64,000 bases of DNA from Mycoplasma sp. Bg1 (GCA_001641205.1 LSMX01000002.1:62001-126000); one strand, 5' to 3'. Positions 18,389-30,751 are shown, numbered from the stretch's first letter. A program made the numbers and translations. The notes: a model not told the origin generated them from the sequence alone.

Positions 18389-21300
18389 ATGAAAAAACTT
18401 TTTTTACTTACATCAATAATACTCTTTACCTTTGGATTTTCACTTAATTCAAATATAGTTAATAATTCTTCTGAAAATAAAAATGATAATAATATTGAAC
18501 AAACAAATCTAGAAACTAATACATTATCTGAGAATGATCCTTATTTAAAAATAATATATGATAATGATATACCAAAAGGTATTGTTACTCCTACAACTGC
18601 AAGTGTTGATTATATATATGCTAATAAATATGATATTAGAGAAAAGAATTCTCAAGGATTAGTATGAACTGCTAAAATTAATACTAGTAATAATTATTCG
18701 GATATTGGTAGTAAATCTCTTGATGATATTTATGAGGAAGACAAAAAAGAATCTTCTGATTATGACTATTATTATGAAGGAACTATTAGAATTGAAAATC
18801 TTAAATATGATGAAGAAGCTCCAACAAAATATAAAGACTCCTATTTAAGTGCAGACTATAATGTGCCATATTCTGGAGATGAAACAGTCGAATCTACTAG
18901 ATACGATTTTTCGGCACCAATATTAAAAGCTAAAGCTAAAACGGAAAATATTAACTTCAAAACTTCTACAGATTTTAATGAAGCAACTGTTGAGTTTGAT
19001 TTTACCCCTTCAACAAAAGAATATATATATTGAGATGAAATTGGGAAGATGAGGTCAGAAACAAAAGATATTCCGGTAATTAGAGTGGATTGAGTAGGCG
19101 AAAATGAGAATGATATATTAGGAAGTATAACAGGAGAAGAATTAACTTATGAAGGAGGAAAATATAGTGGTGAAATTGTTATTGATGATTATATGGACAC
19201 TCCTTTTATACCTAATGAAACATATAAAAATACAAAATTAATTATTTATGATGAATTTGCAGTATATGAAGATTATGAAGGAAACAAAAACTTACCAAAT
19301 GATAAATATCTATATGAAAGTGCACCCTTTGATTTCACCATCAAAGATGATCCTTGTATTAAAACAGAAGTTTCAGAACATGAAATTTTACTTGATCCAA
19401 CTGGATTTACAACTGCAACTATGAATTATGAAGTAGATCCAGGAACAGACTCTTTTGGAAATCCTCTTGAAGTTAAAACCATTACTTGAGAAGAGGCAGA
19501 AGATAGCAAGAATGAACCTCTTCGTCTTGTTTTTGAAGAACCTGATTCTGTTGATGAAGATGGCATAGCTACTGGAACATTATCCGCAAATGACATATTA
19601 CCCGGAAAAACTTATGATACTCAACTAAGAATTGATTTTAAAGAGAATAATGATGCTAATCCTCCACCATATCCATCATATATAGAACAAAACACATCAT
19701 TTACAACTAAGGATAAAAAGGTTGAGGGGGAAATAGTAGTAACTAGTAAACCCAATGAAGAAGATGGAACTCTAGATAAAACAATGGCAGAGGTATCATA
19801 TGATCTTACACCTTATAAAATTAATGGTGAAGAACAACAACCTAAAACTATAAAATGAAATTCTGATCAAAGAATAATGTTTACGGAAGCAAACCCACCA
19901 ACAAGTGGTGAAGGAAGTTTGAAAGTTACTAATCTTACTCCTGGAACACCCTATACTAATAATGAACTTGTTGTAGATTATGGTGATGACCATAAATACA
20001 CTTCTTCTTCATTTGACTTTGAAACAGTAACTGGTGAAGATGAAGGAGATGTATCTACTGGAGAAGATGAAAAAGGAAACCCAACCCCAGCAACAGTTAC
20101 TGGTCCAAAAAGTGCAGAAATTGACTATAATCTTACTCCCGCTAAAGATAATAATGGTAAGAATATTAATCCTAGTAAAATAGCTTGATTTGATCCAACT
20201 AGAGAAGAGGAATTAGCATCTAATGAAGGAGAAGCTATTGGTACTTCTGGTGGAACATTAGAAGCTACTAATTTAGATCCAAATACAACTTACGAAAATA
20301 CTTACTTAATTGTTACAGATAGTGAAGGCACATATAATTCAAAAGAAGGTAGCTATGAAAGTGGTAATGGAAAACAAGCAATTCCTAACTTTACAACTGA
20401 AGCCGGAAATACTACTGGTATAGTATCTTCTGGGGAAGAAGCAACAAATATTGGTGCAAAAACTGCAACTGTAACATATACTATTGACCATTTTGCCACA
20501 AATAAAGATGGTAGTGATATTAGTCCTAATAAAATAGCTTGAGTTGATCCAAATAGACAAGAGGAATTGGCGTCTAATGAAGGAAGGGCCATTGGTACTT
20601 CTGGGGAATTAACTGCTACTAATTTAGTTCCAGGAGAAACATACACAGATACTTATTTAATTGTTACAAATCCTGATAAAAGTGCATATAATTCAAAAGA
20701 TTCTCCTGAAGATGGAAAGTCAATTAAAGAATTTACTACAGAATCCTATAGTGCAAATGGTACTGTTACTTCAACTAAAGATATAAAAACAGAGGAAAAA
20801 GGAGATTCTACGTCAGTAGATTATACAATTAAACCTGCTTTAGATGATGAGGAAAACCCAAATACAATTGAAAAAATAACCTGAATGAATGAAGAAGGAA
20901 CTGAATTAGGTGGTAAAGGACATGCAAGTCTTGAAAGCGAGAAAGATGAAATACCTGAACCCGATAAAATAACTGGTCTTGTTAGTGGTAGAATAACTGC
21001 TAATTTACCTGAAAAAACCACTTACAACAATACATATTTAGTTGTAAAAGATAATAAGGATGGAATATATAATAAATGTGAAATAGGAACATTCAGTAAT
21101 AGAGGTGTTAATAAACTTGGAGAAGTAAATTCAATAGATAATTCTTTAGAATATTCTAAACAAAATCCAAAAATTGCTACAATAGATTATGAAATTACTT
21201 TAGGAACAGATGGATCTGAAACGCCCATTGCTACAGATAAAATAACTTGAGTTGAAAAAGTTGGTGAAAAAGAAATTGAATTAGGTGGAGAGGGAAACGC

Positions 21301-21919
21301 AAGCATTACTAGTCCAGATGATAATGGAACCTTACAAGCTAATAATTTAACTCCTGGAACAGAATACATAGATACTTATTTAGTTGTAGAAGATAAAGAA
21401 GGCAATGTATATAGATCAACAGATGAAGGAAAAGATCCAATTTGTGATTTTTCAACTAAAGATGGTGATAGACCTGGTGAAATTACAAAAGTAGGAGAGA
21501 TAGTTGCAAAAGGTAGTTCTGCAACTATTACATATAATATTGAAGCTGCCTTAAATGTGCATGGGGGAAAAATAGAAACAGAAAATGTGAAATGAATGGC
21601 AAATGTCAAAAAAGTTGATGGAAGCACAGAACTAATCACATTAGCAGAAGAAGCTCCTGTTAACCATTATGAGGGCAATGGAACAATGACTGCATACAAT
21701 TTACCAATAAATGCAGTTTATGCAGATACTTATCTAGTTATGGAGGGGGACTTTGTTGATTCTGCAAGTGAAGAATCAACTCATTTTGAACTTGAAACTG
21801 GAAACTATAAAACTAAAAAAATGATTATTGGTGGTACTGTTTTGGGAGCAGTTATAATTATCCTTGCAATTATTTCATTCTTTGCTTATGAATGATGAAA
21901 ACGAAGATCAATAAACTAA
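18389..21919 (+). CDS. Large surface protein with about nine Ig/FN3-like repeats and C-terminal membrane anchor
   Basis: This 1176-residue protein has a signal peptide (MKKLFLLTSIILFTFGFS), about nine tandem beta-type domains and a C-terminal membrane helix (about 1148-1168) with the tail WWKRRSIN. The repeat core is recognisable by xKITW or xKIAW (the Trp coded by TGA), then roughly 25-40 residues later a block like TATNLVPGETYTDTYLIV, and a closing FTTE or FETx. Two neighbouring units (around 20160-20350 and 20520-20700) are nearly identical, for example EELASNEGxAIGTSG in both, indicating recent unit duplication. The protein is very acidic. Function is probably surface adhesion or coat; repeat number may vary between strains. 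Confidence 0.78.
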
Positions 21920-21955
21920 AATTAAAATACTAATAAAAATTATTAAATCTAATTT

Positions 21956-21985
21956 AACAAGCCTATATATGGGCTTGTTTTTTTA
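21956..21985 (+). terminator. Rho-independent terminator after the surface-protein genes
   Basis: The inverted repeat AACAAGCC/GGCTTGTT with a TATATAT loop is followed by seven T residues, 37 bases after the stop of the large surface protein. Confidence 0.88.
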
Positions 21986-22053
21986 AATGCAAATATTTTA
22001 ATAATATATAAATAGAGTTATTTTATTATAATTTCAAATAACTCTATTTATAC

Positions 22054-22211
22054 TTAGTTCATCAAGCTCTTAAAAACAATAATCCTACAAATAAAAAATA
22101 AAATTATTAATAAATTAAAAATAGAAACAAGAATATTTGTAATAGTACCTATTTTATCAATTGCGTTAGGTTTTTCATAATTAATTGTTTTTACTTTAGA
22201 TGTTTTTTGCT
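22054..22211 (-). pseudogene. Detached C-terminal membrane segment of the repeat protein (frameshift)
   Basis: Directly after the stop of the 28-residue-repeat gene, a different reading frame continues as KTSKVKTINYEKPNAIDKIG, then TITNILVSIFNLLIILFFIC and a short tail, ending in TAA at 22054-22056. NYEKPNAIDKIGTITNI matches NYKKPDAIGRVGAIINI in the intact paralogue at 23478-23939. Adding one A to the AAAA tract near 22217-22220 (minus strand) joins it to the upstream frame as NTKILKQKTSKVK, in register with the repeat. So this is the lost C terminus, not a separate gene. Confidence 0.7.
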
Positions 22212-23030
22212 TTAATATTTTGTATTTAATAATGAATCAACAAGTTGCTGTTTTTTTAGTTTATACTTTGCTTTTGATTTAGATGTTTTAAATGTTTTTA
22301 AATTTGTAAATAAGTTTTTGAAAAATTGTTGTTTTTGATTATACTTTGTTTTTGATTTAAATTTTTTTTGATTTGATGTTTTTGTATTTATAAATGAATC
22401 AAAAATTTTCTGTTTTTGTAAATTATTTTTAACTTTTACTTTAGATGTTTTAGATGCTTTTAGATCTATAAATAAGTCTTTTAAAAATTGTTTTTCTAAT
22501 ATATCTTTTGCTTTTAATTTAGATATTTTTAAATCTAAAGCTTTTGTAGTTGTAAATGATTCCATTGCTAATTCTTTTTTTAGATTATCATTTGCTTTTA
22601 ATTTAGATATTTTTAAATCTAATGTTTTTAGATCTGCAAATGATTCCATTGCAAATTCTTTTTTTAGATTATCATTTGCTTCTAATTTAAATGTTTTTTG
22701 ATTTAATGTTTTTGTGTTTACAAATAAATCAGTTGCTAATTGTTTTTTTAGATTATCATTTGCTTTTAATTTAGATATTTTTAAATCTAAAGTTTTTGTG
22801 TCTGCAAATGAATCAGTTGCTAATTGTTTTTTAAATTTATTATTTACTTTTGATTTAGATGTTTCTAAATTTGTTGTTTTTGTATTTGCAAATGAATCAG
22901 TTGCTAATTGTTTTTTTAATTTATCTTTAGCTTTTGATTTAGATATTTTTAGATTTGGTGTTTTTAGATTTGCAAATGAATCAGTTGCTAATTGTTTTTT
23001 TAATTTATCATTAGCTTTTGATTTTGCCAT
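22212..23030 (-). CDS. 28-residue tandem-repeat protein (frameshifted 3' end)
   Basis: The 272-residue frame consists of about ten repeats of roughly 28 residues with the consensus SKSKAKDKLKKQLATDSFAN followed by TKTLDLKI. The repeats nearest the N terminus are most alike (TDSFAN kept in units 1-4) and those towards the C terminus have diverged. The composition is Lys/Leu/Thr/Ser-rich, probably helical and basic. No family is recognised. The N-terminal unit also begins the neighbouring paralogue (SKRNDNLKKQHASDSFIN), which continues into a membrane domain. Here that domain is cut off by a one-base shift. A GAGGAG site precedes ATG 23030, so expression is likely. Confidence 0.65.
   Translation of the reverse strand: MAKSKANDKLKKQLATDSFANLKTPNLKISKSKAKDKLKKQLATDSFANTKTTNLETSKSKVNNKFKKQLATDSFADTKTLDLKISKLKANDNLKKQLATDLFVNTKTLNQKTFKLEANDNLKKEFAMESFADLKTLDLKISKLKANDNLKKELAMESFTTTKALDLKISKLKAKDILEKQFLKDLFIDLKASKTSKVKVKNNLQKQKIFDSFINTKTSNQKKFKSKTKYNQKQQFFKNLFTNLKTFKTSKSKAKYKLKKQQLVDSLLNTKY
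22230..23030 (-). repeat. Ten tandem copies of an 84-bp coding repeat
   Basis: Each unit encodes about 28 residues beginning with SK-K-K or a variant and containing LKKQ-ATDSF. At DNA level the blocks AATGAATCAGTTGCTAATTG and TTAGATATTTTTAAATCTAA (plus strand) recur through 22500-23000. Two C-terminal units are shortened by about two residues. Confidence 0.8.
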
Positions 23031-23477
23031 AATAATTCTCCTCTTTACAATTAAAGGTTAGCTTAATTTATAATTTATATTTTTATAACAAACAAATTTA
23101 TTAATATTTATTTATACTAAAATTATAATGTTCTATTCTTTCTATAATGAATTATTTTAAAATTCCTTTTTCTGATAATGAATAAATCAAAGTTTAATAT
23201 CAATTTTTAATGGGAAGTACAACAATATTTAATAAACAAATAGAAAAACTAATAATGCACTATAAATAATAGTCCTTTTGAAAAAAATTCTATTGCTAAT
23301 ATTGAAACTACTATTCTTGATACAAAAAAAATACTAATAATTTTACTAGTAATCCAAATATTAATTATGCAATTTAAACTTTATCTATTAAAATAACTCA
23401 TTTAATATCGGACCTAATAAAGTTTTTAAAAATAAAACAAAAAATAATTAAAAACAAATGCTTTAAAATAAGAAAGA
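23031..23477. other. Intergenic region with promoter and possible decayed ORF
   Basis: Next to the repeat gene is its promoter (TATAATTTTAGTATA on the minus strand near 23111-23128; the paralogue has the near-identical TATAATTTAAGTATA near 24057-24072). On the plus strand, 23284-23375 reads NSIANIETTILDTKK and, after a shift at an eight-A run, NTNNFTSNPNINYAI then stop, which looks like a fragment of a decayed coding sequence. Nothing else is recognisable in this gap. Confidence 0.3.
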
Positions 23478-23939
23478 TTAAAATCTTTCTTTATCTGAAA
23501 CAAGAATAAAAACACCACTAAACAAATTTAAAATTAAGAAGCATAAAATTCCTGCTGATACTTTATTATCTTTTCCTTTTAAAAATTTTGTACTAGCAGT
23601 TATATTAGAAATTAAAATTAACATAAAAACCATAAATACTAAAACAAGAATTAAAAAAGATCAAGAAATAAAAAGTCTTGATACATCAGAATTTAAAGCA
23701 AATAATTCTGTAAAGAAAAAAAGAACAGCAAATGTAAAAAGAATAAAAATTATGAATACATCAAAAACTGAAATAAAAATATTTATAATTGCTCCTACTC
23801 TACCAATTGCATCAGGCTTTTTATAATTAGGACTAGATTTTTTTGGTTTAGCTGTTTTTACATTAACAAATGATTCATTTATAAATGAATCTGATGCATG
23901 TTGTTTTTTTAGATTATCATTTCTCTTTGATTTTGACAT
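23478..23939 (-). CDS. Membrane protein, paralogue of the 28-residue-repeat protein
   Basis: The 153-residue protein begins with one copy of the repeat unit (MSKSKRNDNLKKQHASDSFI), a Lys/Pro-rich linker (TAKPKKSSPNYKKPDA), then a membrane domain with about three to four hydrophobic helices (residues 48-75, 92-112, 126-145), one UGA-Trp at residue 93 and the tail VSDKERF. NYKKPDAIGRVGAIINIF matches the detached C terminus of the neighbouring frameshifted gene, so this copy shows the original full architecture: cytoplasmic basic repeat plus membrane anchor. No family recognised. RBS GAGGAA precedes ATG 23939. Confidence 0.65.
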
Positions 23940-24156
23940 AACATTCCTCTTTAAAAATTAAAAACTAATTTAATTTCTCTTTTTTGTTTTTAATAATAGA
24001 AATTTTTGATAATATTTTTAAAACATAAATTAAACTTTTATTATTAGTATTTTACCTATACTTAAATTATAAATATTCTTTTCTAATTATAATTAGTTAT
24101 TTTAAAATTAATTAAAGATAATTTTAGAAACATAAATCTTAAAATTTCTTTTTTAA

Positions 24157-25905
24157 TTAAGTTTCAAACTTCTCTAGTAATTTTTTTGTCTTAACTAATC
24201 CAATAATTTTTGCTAATTGTTTTTCATTTGCTAATTTAATATTTCTTATTGAGACAAATTCCCTAAATAAATTATCTTTATTTTCAGAAGTTAAAAAAAG
24301 ATATTGGTCTAATGAAGTAGTCAATAATGATTTTTGTGCTCTTAGATGATGAAAATTCAAAACATAGCGATGAACTTCTTCCTGAACTAATCCAAGCAAT
24401 ATATATAAATCACTTCGAGGATTTAAATTAAAAGTTTCTTCCTCACTTGTAAAAATTGCTTTTGTATTATGATTTTGATCTTTAATTAAACCTATTACAA
24501 TTATTTTTTCATCTAAAAATAATTCTTTTAAAGCTTTAAGAGCACTTTTAACCTGATTTTTTCCATCAATAATTAATAAATCAGGAAGAGCTTGCTTTTC
24601 AATTAGTTTATTTCTAAAATGGCGATATGTTACTTCTTCAATAGCTTTATAATCATTCATTTGTTTTATATCTTTAATAATATATTTTCGATAAAAATTT
24701 TTATAAGGTTTTCCATTTTTAAAAGCAATTACTGAACCAACTTGTTCTTTTCCTGCAAAAGAAGAAATATCAATTATTTCTACATTTTTTAATTGTTTAA
24801 TTTTAATATAAGATTGCATTTCTTTTAAAGAATTACTATAGCTCAATTTTTCTTTTTCTAAATTTTGTAAATAATTATCTAATTTAATTTTTGAGTTAAT
24901 AATAGTATTTTCTAAAATTTCTTTTTTTGATCCTTTAAAAGGAAAAACTAAAGGAATTTTTAAAAGATTTTGAATATTTTCATTTTTAAAAAAAGTAATA
25001 ATTTCATCTGGGTGTAAATTATTTTGGTAATATTCAAAGAAAAAAGTTTCTAATAAATCATCTGCATCAGTAATAATTTCAAAAATATAATTTGCTGTTG
25101 AAAGTAAATTTCCAAATCTAATATAAGAAATAGAAAGTGAAAGAAAATCTTTTTCAATACTCCATCCAAAAACATCTCTATGTTTTCCATCTTGAAAAAT
25201 AACCACTTGTTTATCTTTTAAGTTATTAATTAAAATGAGTTTGCTTTTAAATAAATTTGCTTCTTCAAACATTAATTTTTTAGAATAATCAAAAATTTTA
25301 GCTTCAAGAATTTTTCTTATTTTACTTGTATCACCGTTTAAAAAAAGATTAAGATCTTTTAAAACTGGCTCATAATCTTTTTCGGTAACCTTTTTAATAC
25401 ACTGACCCATACAAAGACCCATTTGATAGTTAATACAAGGAATTCCACTTCCTGGATTTTTACATAAATTAATTGGATAAATTTCTTTTAAAACTTTTGT
25501 TAACTTATAGGCTGAACCAGTTCCATGAGGAAAGGGGCCATAATATTTTGAACCATTATTTTTAATTTTATTTGCAGTTCTTATTGTATGATTTGGTCCT
25601 TTTGTAAGTTCAATATAAGGGTAAGTTGATCCTCTTTTAATTTTTAAATTATATTTTGGATTATATTTATTTATTAAATTTTGTTCTAAAAGTAAAGCAT
25701 CAATTTCAGTAGGGGCAATTTCAAAATCATAATCTGCAATATTTTTTACAAGCAATTTTGTTCTACTTGAAATAGAGTTATTAAAATAACTCTTCATTCG
25801 ATTTTTAATATTTTTAGCTTTTCCAACATAAATTACTTCTCCCTGATTGTTTTTCCAAAGATAACAACCAGGTTCAGAAGGAATTTTAGTTCAATTAATT
25901 TCCAT
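24157..25905 (-). CDS. uvrC: Excinuclease ABC subunit C
   Basis: UvrC makes both incisions around a lesion in nucleotide excision repair. The 582-residue protein begins with the GIY-YIG nuclease domain (PSEPGCYLWKNNQGEVIYVG, residues 9-28, UGA-Trp at 5), carries the Cys-containing insert region (PCINYQMGLCMGQCIKKV), a UVR-like segment, and the C-terminal RNase H-like endonuclease domain (VEIDISSFAGKEQVGSVIAF and LLIIDGKNQVKSALKAL). The start overlaps the uvrA stop by one base (TAATG), so uvrB-uvrA-uvrC are translated as one coupled unit. Confidence 0.96.
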
Positions 25906-28730
25906 TATTTTTTAAAGATTTCTTTTAAGAAAGGAGCAGTAGCAGATCTTTTTGCACCAATTATTTGTTCTGGTCTTCCTTTTGCAACAATTTCTCCTCC
26001 CTTTTCACCACCCTCAGGACCAAGATCAATAATATAATCTGCAACTTTAATTACATCTAAATTATGTTCAATTACAATAATGGTATCTCCATGATCTACA
26101 ATGTGATCTAAAACTTTAAGGAGTTTTTTTATGTCATGGTTATGAAGTCCCGTAGTTGGTTCATCAAGAATATATAAAGTTTTTCCAGTTGGTTTTTTTT
26201 GCAAGTAAGTTGCGAGTTTAATTCTTTGTGCTTCTCCTCCAGAAATTAATGTTGAAGGATGCCCTAACTCAATATAACCAAGACCAACATTTTTTAAATA
26301 TTGAAGCTTGTTTTTAATTTTTGGTTGATTTTCAAAAAAGAGATAAGCTTCATCAACACTCATTGCTAAAATATCAGAAATAGTTTTTTCCTTAAATTTA
26401 ACTTGAAGAGTTTCTTCGTTATATCTTTTCCCTTCACACTGGGTGCAGGTTACATAAACGTCAGGTAAAAAATGCATCGAGATTTTTATTGTTCCATCTC
26501 CATTACATTTATCACATCTTCCATCTTTTACATTAAAAGAAAATCTTCCTTTTTTATAACCTCTAATTTGAGCTTCTTTGGTACTAGAAAAGATATCTCT
26601 AATATCATCAAATACTCCTGTATAAGTTGCGGGATTTGATCTTGGGGTTCTTCCTATTGGATCTTGACTTACATTAATTACCTTATCAATATTTTCTAGA
26701 CCTTCTATTTTAGTATGCTTACCAACATGCTCAAATTTTTCTCCCTTGGAAATTTTATTATAAAGTGCTTTATATAAGGTTTCATTAATAAGGGTTGATT
26801 TTCCAGATCCACTTACTCCTGTAATTACATTAAAAACTCCAAGCGGAATAGTAACATCAATATTTTGTAAATTATTTTCTTTTGCTCCTACAATTTGAAT
26901 TGTTTTTCCATTTCCTTCTCTTCTTTTTTCTGGAATAGGAATTTTATCCTTTCCACTTAAAAATTTTCCAGTAAGGGTAGGAGCAGCCTTAACCTCTGTT
27001 GGAGTTCCCTGGGCTACTACTTCACCGCCATCATTTCCAGCATTAGGTCCAATATCTATTATATGATCTGAAGCAAGCATTGTTTCTTCATCATGCTCTA
27101 CTATTAAAACTGTATTTCCCAAATCTCTTATTCCCTTTAAGGAGGCAATAAGTTTTGCATTATCTCTTTGATGAAGTCCAATAGAGGGTTCATCAAGTAC
27201 ATAAATTACTCCAGTTAATTTAGAACCTAACTGGGAAGCAAGTCTAATTCTTTGACTTTCTCCTCCAGATAAAGTTCTTGAAATACGGTCCAAAGTTAAA
27301 TAGGAAAGTCCTACATTAATAAGAAATTTAAAACGTGATTTAATTTCATCAAGAATTAATTTACTAATTTCACTTTCTTGTAAATCTAATTTTAAAGTTT
27401 TAATTCATTCATATGCTTTTTCAATTGATAAGGTAGAAAGTTGATAAATATTTATTCCATTAATTTTAACCGAAAGAGCTGCAACATTTAATCTTCTTCC
27501 TTGACATTTTGTACAAGTTGCTTCTCCAAGAAATTTTTTATATCAATCTCTTGCATAATCAGAATTGGTTTCATGATATCTTCTTTCAATTTTTTGACCA
27601 ATTCCTTCTACATAATCAAATTTAATAGATTCACTTGTTTTTCCTTTTAGGGTATATTTTATCGGTTCAAGTGAACCATCTAAAATAATTTCTCGTTCTT
27701 TTTTTGTAAAAGTTTTTATTTTTTTATCAAGAGGAATTTTATAATATTTAAGTAAAACTGCAAATTGTTGCCAATCATAACCACTTAATTTTTCTCCAAA
27801 ATATTTTATCCCTCCTTCAAGAATAGTTAAATCTTCATTTACATTTTTTTCTCAAATTGGTTTTTCAATAAATCCTAAACCCTTACATTCATCACATGCT
27901 CCCTGTGGGGAGTTAAAAGAAAACATTCTTGGTTCAATTTTGGGAATTGAAAAATCACCATGAGGACAAGCAAAATTTCTTGAAAATAATTCATGATAAT
28001 CTGTTTCCATATTTTCTACAATAATAATTCCATCAGAATATTCAGAAGCAATTTGAATTCCTTCATAAATTCTTGAACGATTTTCCTTAGTAATTTGAAC
28101 TCGATCAACTACAATAGAAATATTATGTTTTTTATTTTTTTCTAAATTTATTTCACTATCTAGACGTAAAATTTTATCATTAACTTTTACCCTAATAAAA
28201 GATTCTTTTCGCAGTTTATCAAGCAAATCTTTATGGGTTCCTTTTTTTTCAATTACAACGGGAGATAAAATTTGAATTCAGCTATTTAATGGTTGTTTAA
28301 AAAGCTTATTGATTATTTGAGTAACAGATTGAGAACTAATTTCAATGTTATGGTTCGGACAAAAAGGTCTTCCTATTCTTGCAAAAAGTAAACGGTAAAA
28401 ATCATAAATTTCAGTAACAGTTCCAACTGTTGATCTTGGATTATTACTTGTTGTTTTTTGATCAATTGCAATTGCAGGACTTAAACCTTCAATTGATTCA
28501 ACATCAGGTTTACTTGTTCCACCAAGAAACTGTCTTGCATAATTAGAAAGAGAATCGACATATCTTCTTCGACCTTCACTATATAAAACATCAAAAGCTA
28601 AAGATGATTTTCCAGAACCACTTACCCCAGTAATTACAACTAGTTTTTCTTTTGGAATATCAAGAGAAATATTTTTCAAATTATTTTCTTTTGCGTGTTT
28701 TATTCTAATAAAATTTCTATTTTGATCCAT
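25905..28730 (-). CDS. uvrA: Excinuclease ABC subunit A
   Basis: UvrA is the DNA-damage-sensing ABC ATPase that loads UvrB. The 941-residue protein has two ATPase modules: Walker A GVSGSGKSSLAFD near residue 35 and GVSGSGKSTLIN near 640, with signature motifs LSGGESQRIRLASQLG and ISGGEAQRIKLATYL. Zinc-binding cysteine pairs are visible in CDECKGLGFI and in CDKCNGDG paired with CTQCEGKRYN. Several UGA-Trp codons occur in the middle of the protein. The length matches the family (about 940). The start is one base after the uvrB stop. Confidence 0.97.
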
Positions 28731-28731
28731 T

Positions 28732-30684
28732 CTAACTTCCTTTTATTTCTGTAATTAAATCCCGCAATTTAATTGCTGTTTCAAAATCATACTCTTTTGC
28801 AGCTTTTGTCATGTCATGTTCCAACTGTTTAATTTTTTGATCTGTTTTTAGAGTTGATAATTTTATTGTATGTTTATATTCAAATTCTTCAAGTAATGGG
28901 TTTGGAATTTTTTTTACAATTGTTTTTGGAATAATATGGTTTAAGTTATTATATTCTTTTTGGGCTTTTCTTCTAGAACTTGTAATTTCCATTGCTTCTT
29001 TCATTGAACTTGAAATCGTATCAGCATACATAATTACTCTTCCATGCTCATTTCTTGCAACCCGCCCTATCATTTGAATTAAAGAAGTAGTATTTCTTAA
29101 AAATCCATTTCTATTTGCATCAAGGATTGCAAGAAATGAAACTTCAGGGACATCTAAGCCTTCACGAAGAAGATTAATCCCCACAACGGCATCATACATT
29201 CCTAAACGTAATTTACGAATAACCTCTGCTCTTTCAAAGGTTTTTAAATCAGAATGCATATAAGCAACTGAAAGTCCTTTACTTGTAAGAAAAACACTAA
29301 TATCTTCTGCTAACTTTTTAGTAGTAGTATTTATAAAAGCTCTTTCATTTACTTTTTTAATTTTATTTAATTCAATAATAATATCTTCTAATTGGTTTTC
29401 TTCTCCTCTTACTTCAATTAGAGGATCAAGAAGTCCAGTTGGTCGAATTATTTGTTGAACCATGTTTTTTTGTCCTGCAAGTTTTATTTCATATTCTGCA
29501 GGGGTTGCAGAAACATAAATTGCTTGTTTTATTTTTTTTTGAAATTCACTAAATTTAAGCGGACGATTATCAAGAGCTGTAGGAAGTCTAAATCCATAAT
29601 CAACTAAAGTTTTTTTACGACTATGATCACCTTCATACATTCCTCTAATTTGGGGAATTGAAAGATGCGATTCATCCATTACAAGCAAATAATTAGAAGG
29701 AAAATAATCAAATAAAGTAGCAGGCGGTTCTCCGATTGCTCTTTTTTCAAAGTATCAAGCATAATTTTCAATTCCAGAAGTAAAGCCAAATTCTTGTAAT
29801 TGTTCAATATCAAAGTTAACTCTTTGTTCTATTCTCTGTTCTTCAATTAATAAATTATTTTTGGCAAAATAATCCATTCGATCAACTAAATCAGTTTTTA
29901 TTTTTGCAATTGCTCTTTTTAATAAATAATCACTCATTACATTAGGATTTGCTGGAGTAATTGTGAAGCGATGATATTGCTTTAAGACATTTTTATTTAA
30001 GGTATCTATTTCTGTAATTTTTTCAATTTTATCAGCAAAAGTTTCAATTCGTAAATTAAATTGATCTGTTCAACTCGGAGCAAGTTCAATTACATCTCCT
30101 TTTGCAACGAAAGTTCCTGGTTTAAGATCTGGACTTCTTACATAACCTAATTTAATTAATTTTCCCAAAAAAGTTCTTCTTGCAATTACTTTATCAAGTT
30201 CAATTTCATAATGATGTTTTTTAAATTCTTCTGGAGTTCTATGACCATAAATTGAAGCAACAGAAGCAACTACAATAACATCTTTTCTTGTAGTAAGAGC
30301 ATTTAAAGTTGAATTTCGCATCATTTCAATTTGTCAATTTTGAACAGATTGTTTATCAATGTAAGTATCAGTTTTTGGTTTATATGCTTCTGGTTGATAA
30401 AAATCAAAATTAGAAATATAATATTCAACACGGTTATTAGGAAATAATTCTTTAAATTCAACATACAACTGATTTGCAAGAGTTTTATTTGGTGCCATAA
30501 CAAGAGTTGGAATATTTAGTTCTTTTATTACATTTGCAATGGTAAAAGTTTTTCCTGTACCAGTTGCTCCCAATAAAACATTATGTTTATTTTTTTCTAA
30601 ATTTTTTAATAGGCCTTCAATTGCTTGAGGCTGATCACCTGTTGGTTTATATTTAGATACTAGTTTAAATATTTTTTTATCCAT
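28732..30684 (-). CDS. uvrB: Excinuclease ABC subunit B
   Basis: UvrB is the helicase-like subunit that verifies damage and recruits UvrC. The 650-residue protein has the N-terminal FKLVSKYKPTGDQPQAIEGL, Walker A GATGTGKTFT, the DEAD-like box LVMDESHLS, helicase motif VI region IQMIGRVARN and the C-terminal UVR motif (DMTKAAKEYDFETAIKLRD) that contacts UvrC. I chose ATG 30684, giving MDKKIFKLVSKY as in other UvrB proteins, over an ATG seven codons earlier (MVIFVYL), which adds residues without family support. First gene of the uvrB-uvrA-uvrC operon. Confidence 0.96.
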
Positions 30685-30751
30685 AAGATATACAAAAATA
30701 ACCATTTTTTATAGAATTTACCCTATATAATTTTGGTCTTATTTCAATCTA

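Noticed and set aside
20339..21639. Several minus-strand frames opposite the large surface protein
   Set aside because: They result from the low stop density opposite acidic, repeat-rich coding sequence; no motif, start site or promoter supports them.
22054..23030. CRISPR array, because of regular 84-bp spacing
   Set aside because: The repeats are in-frame coding units without unique spacers; no cas genes are in the window.
22714..23061. Plus-strand 115-codon open frame rich in Phe/Ala/Asn
   Set aside because: It is the antisense of the 28-residue repeat gene; periodicity and start site belong to the minus strand.
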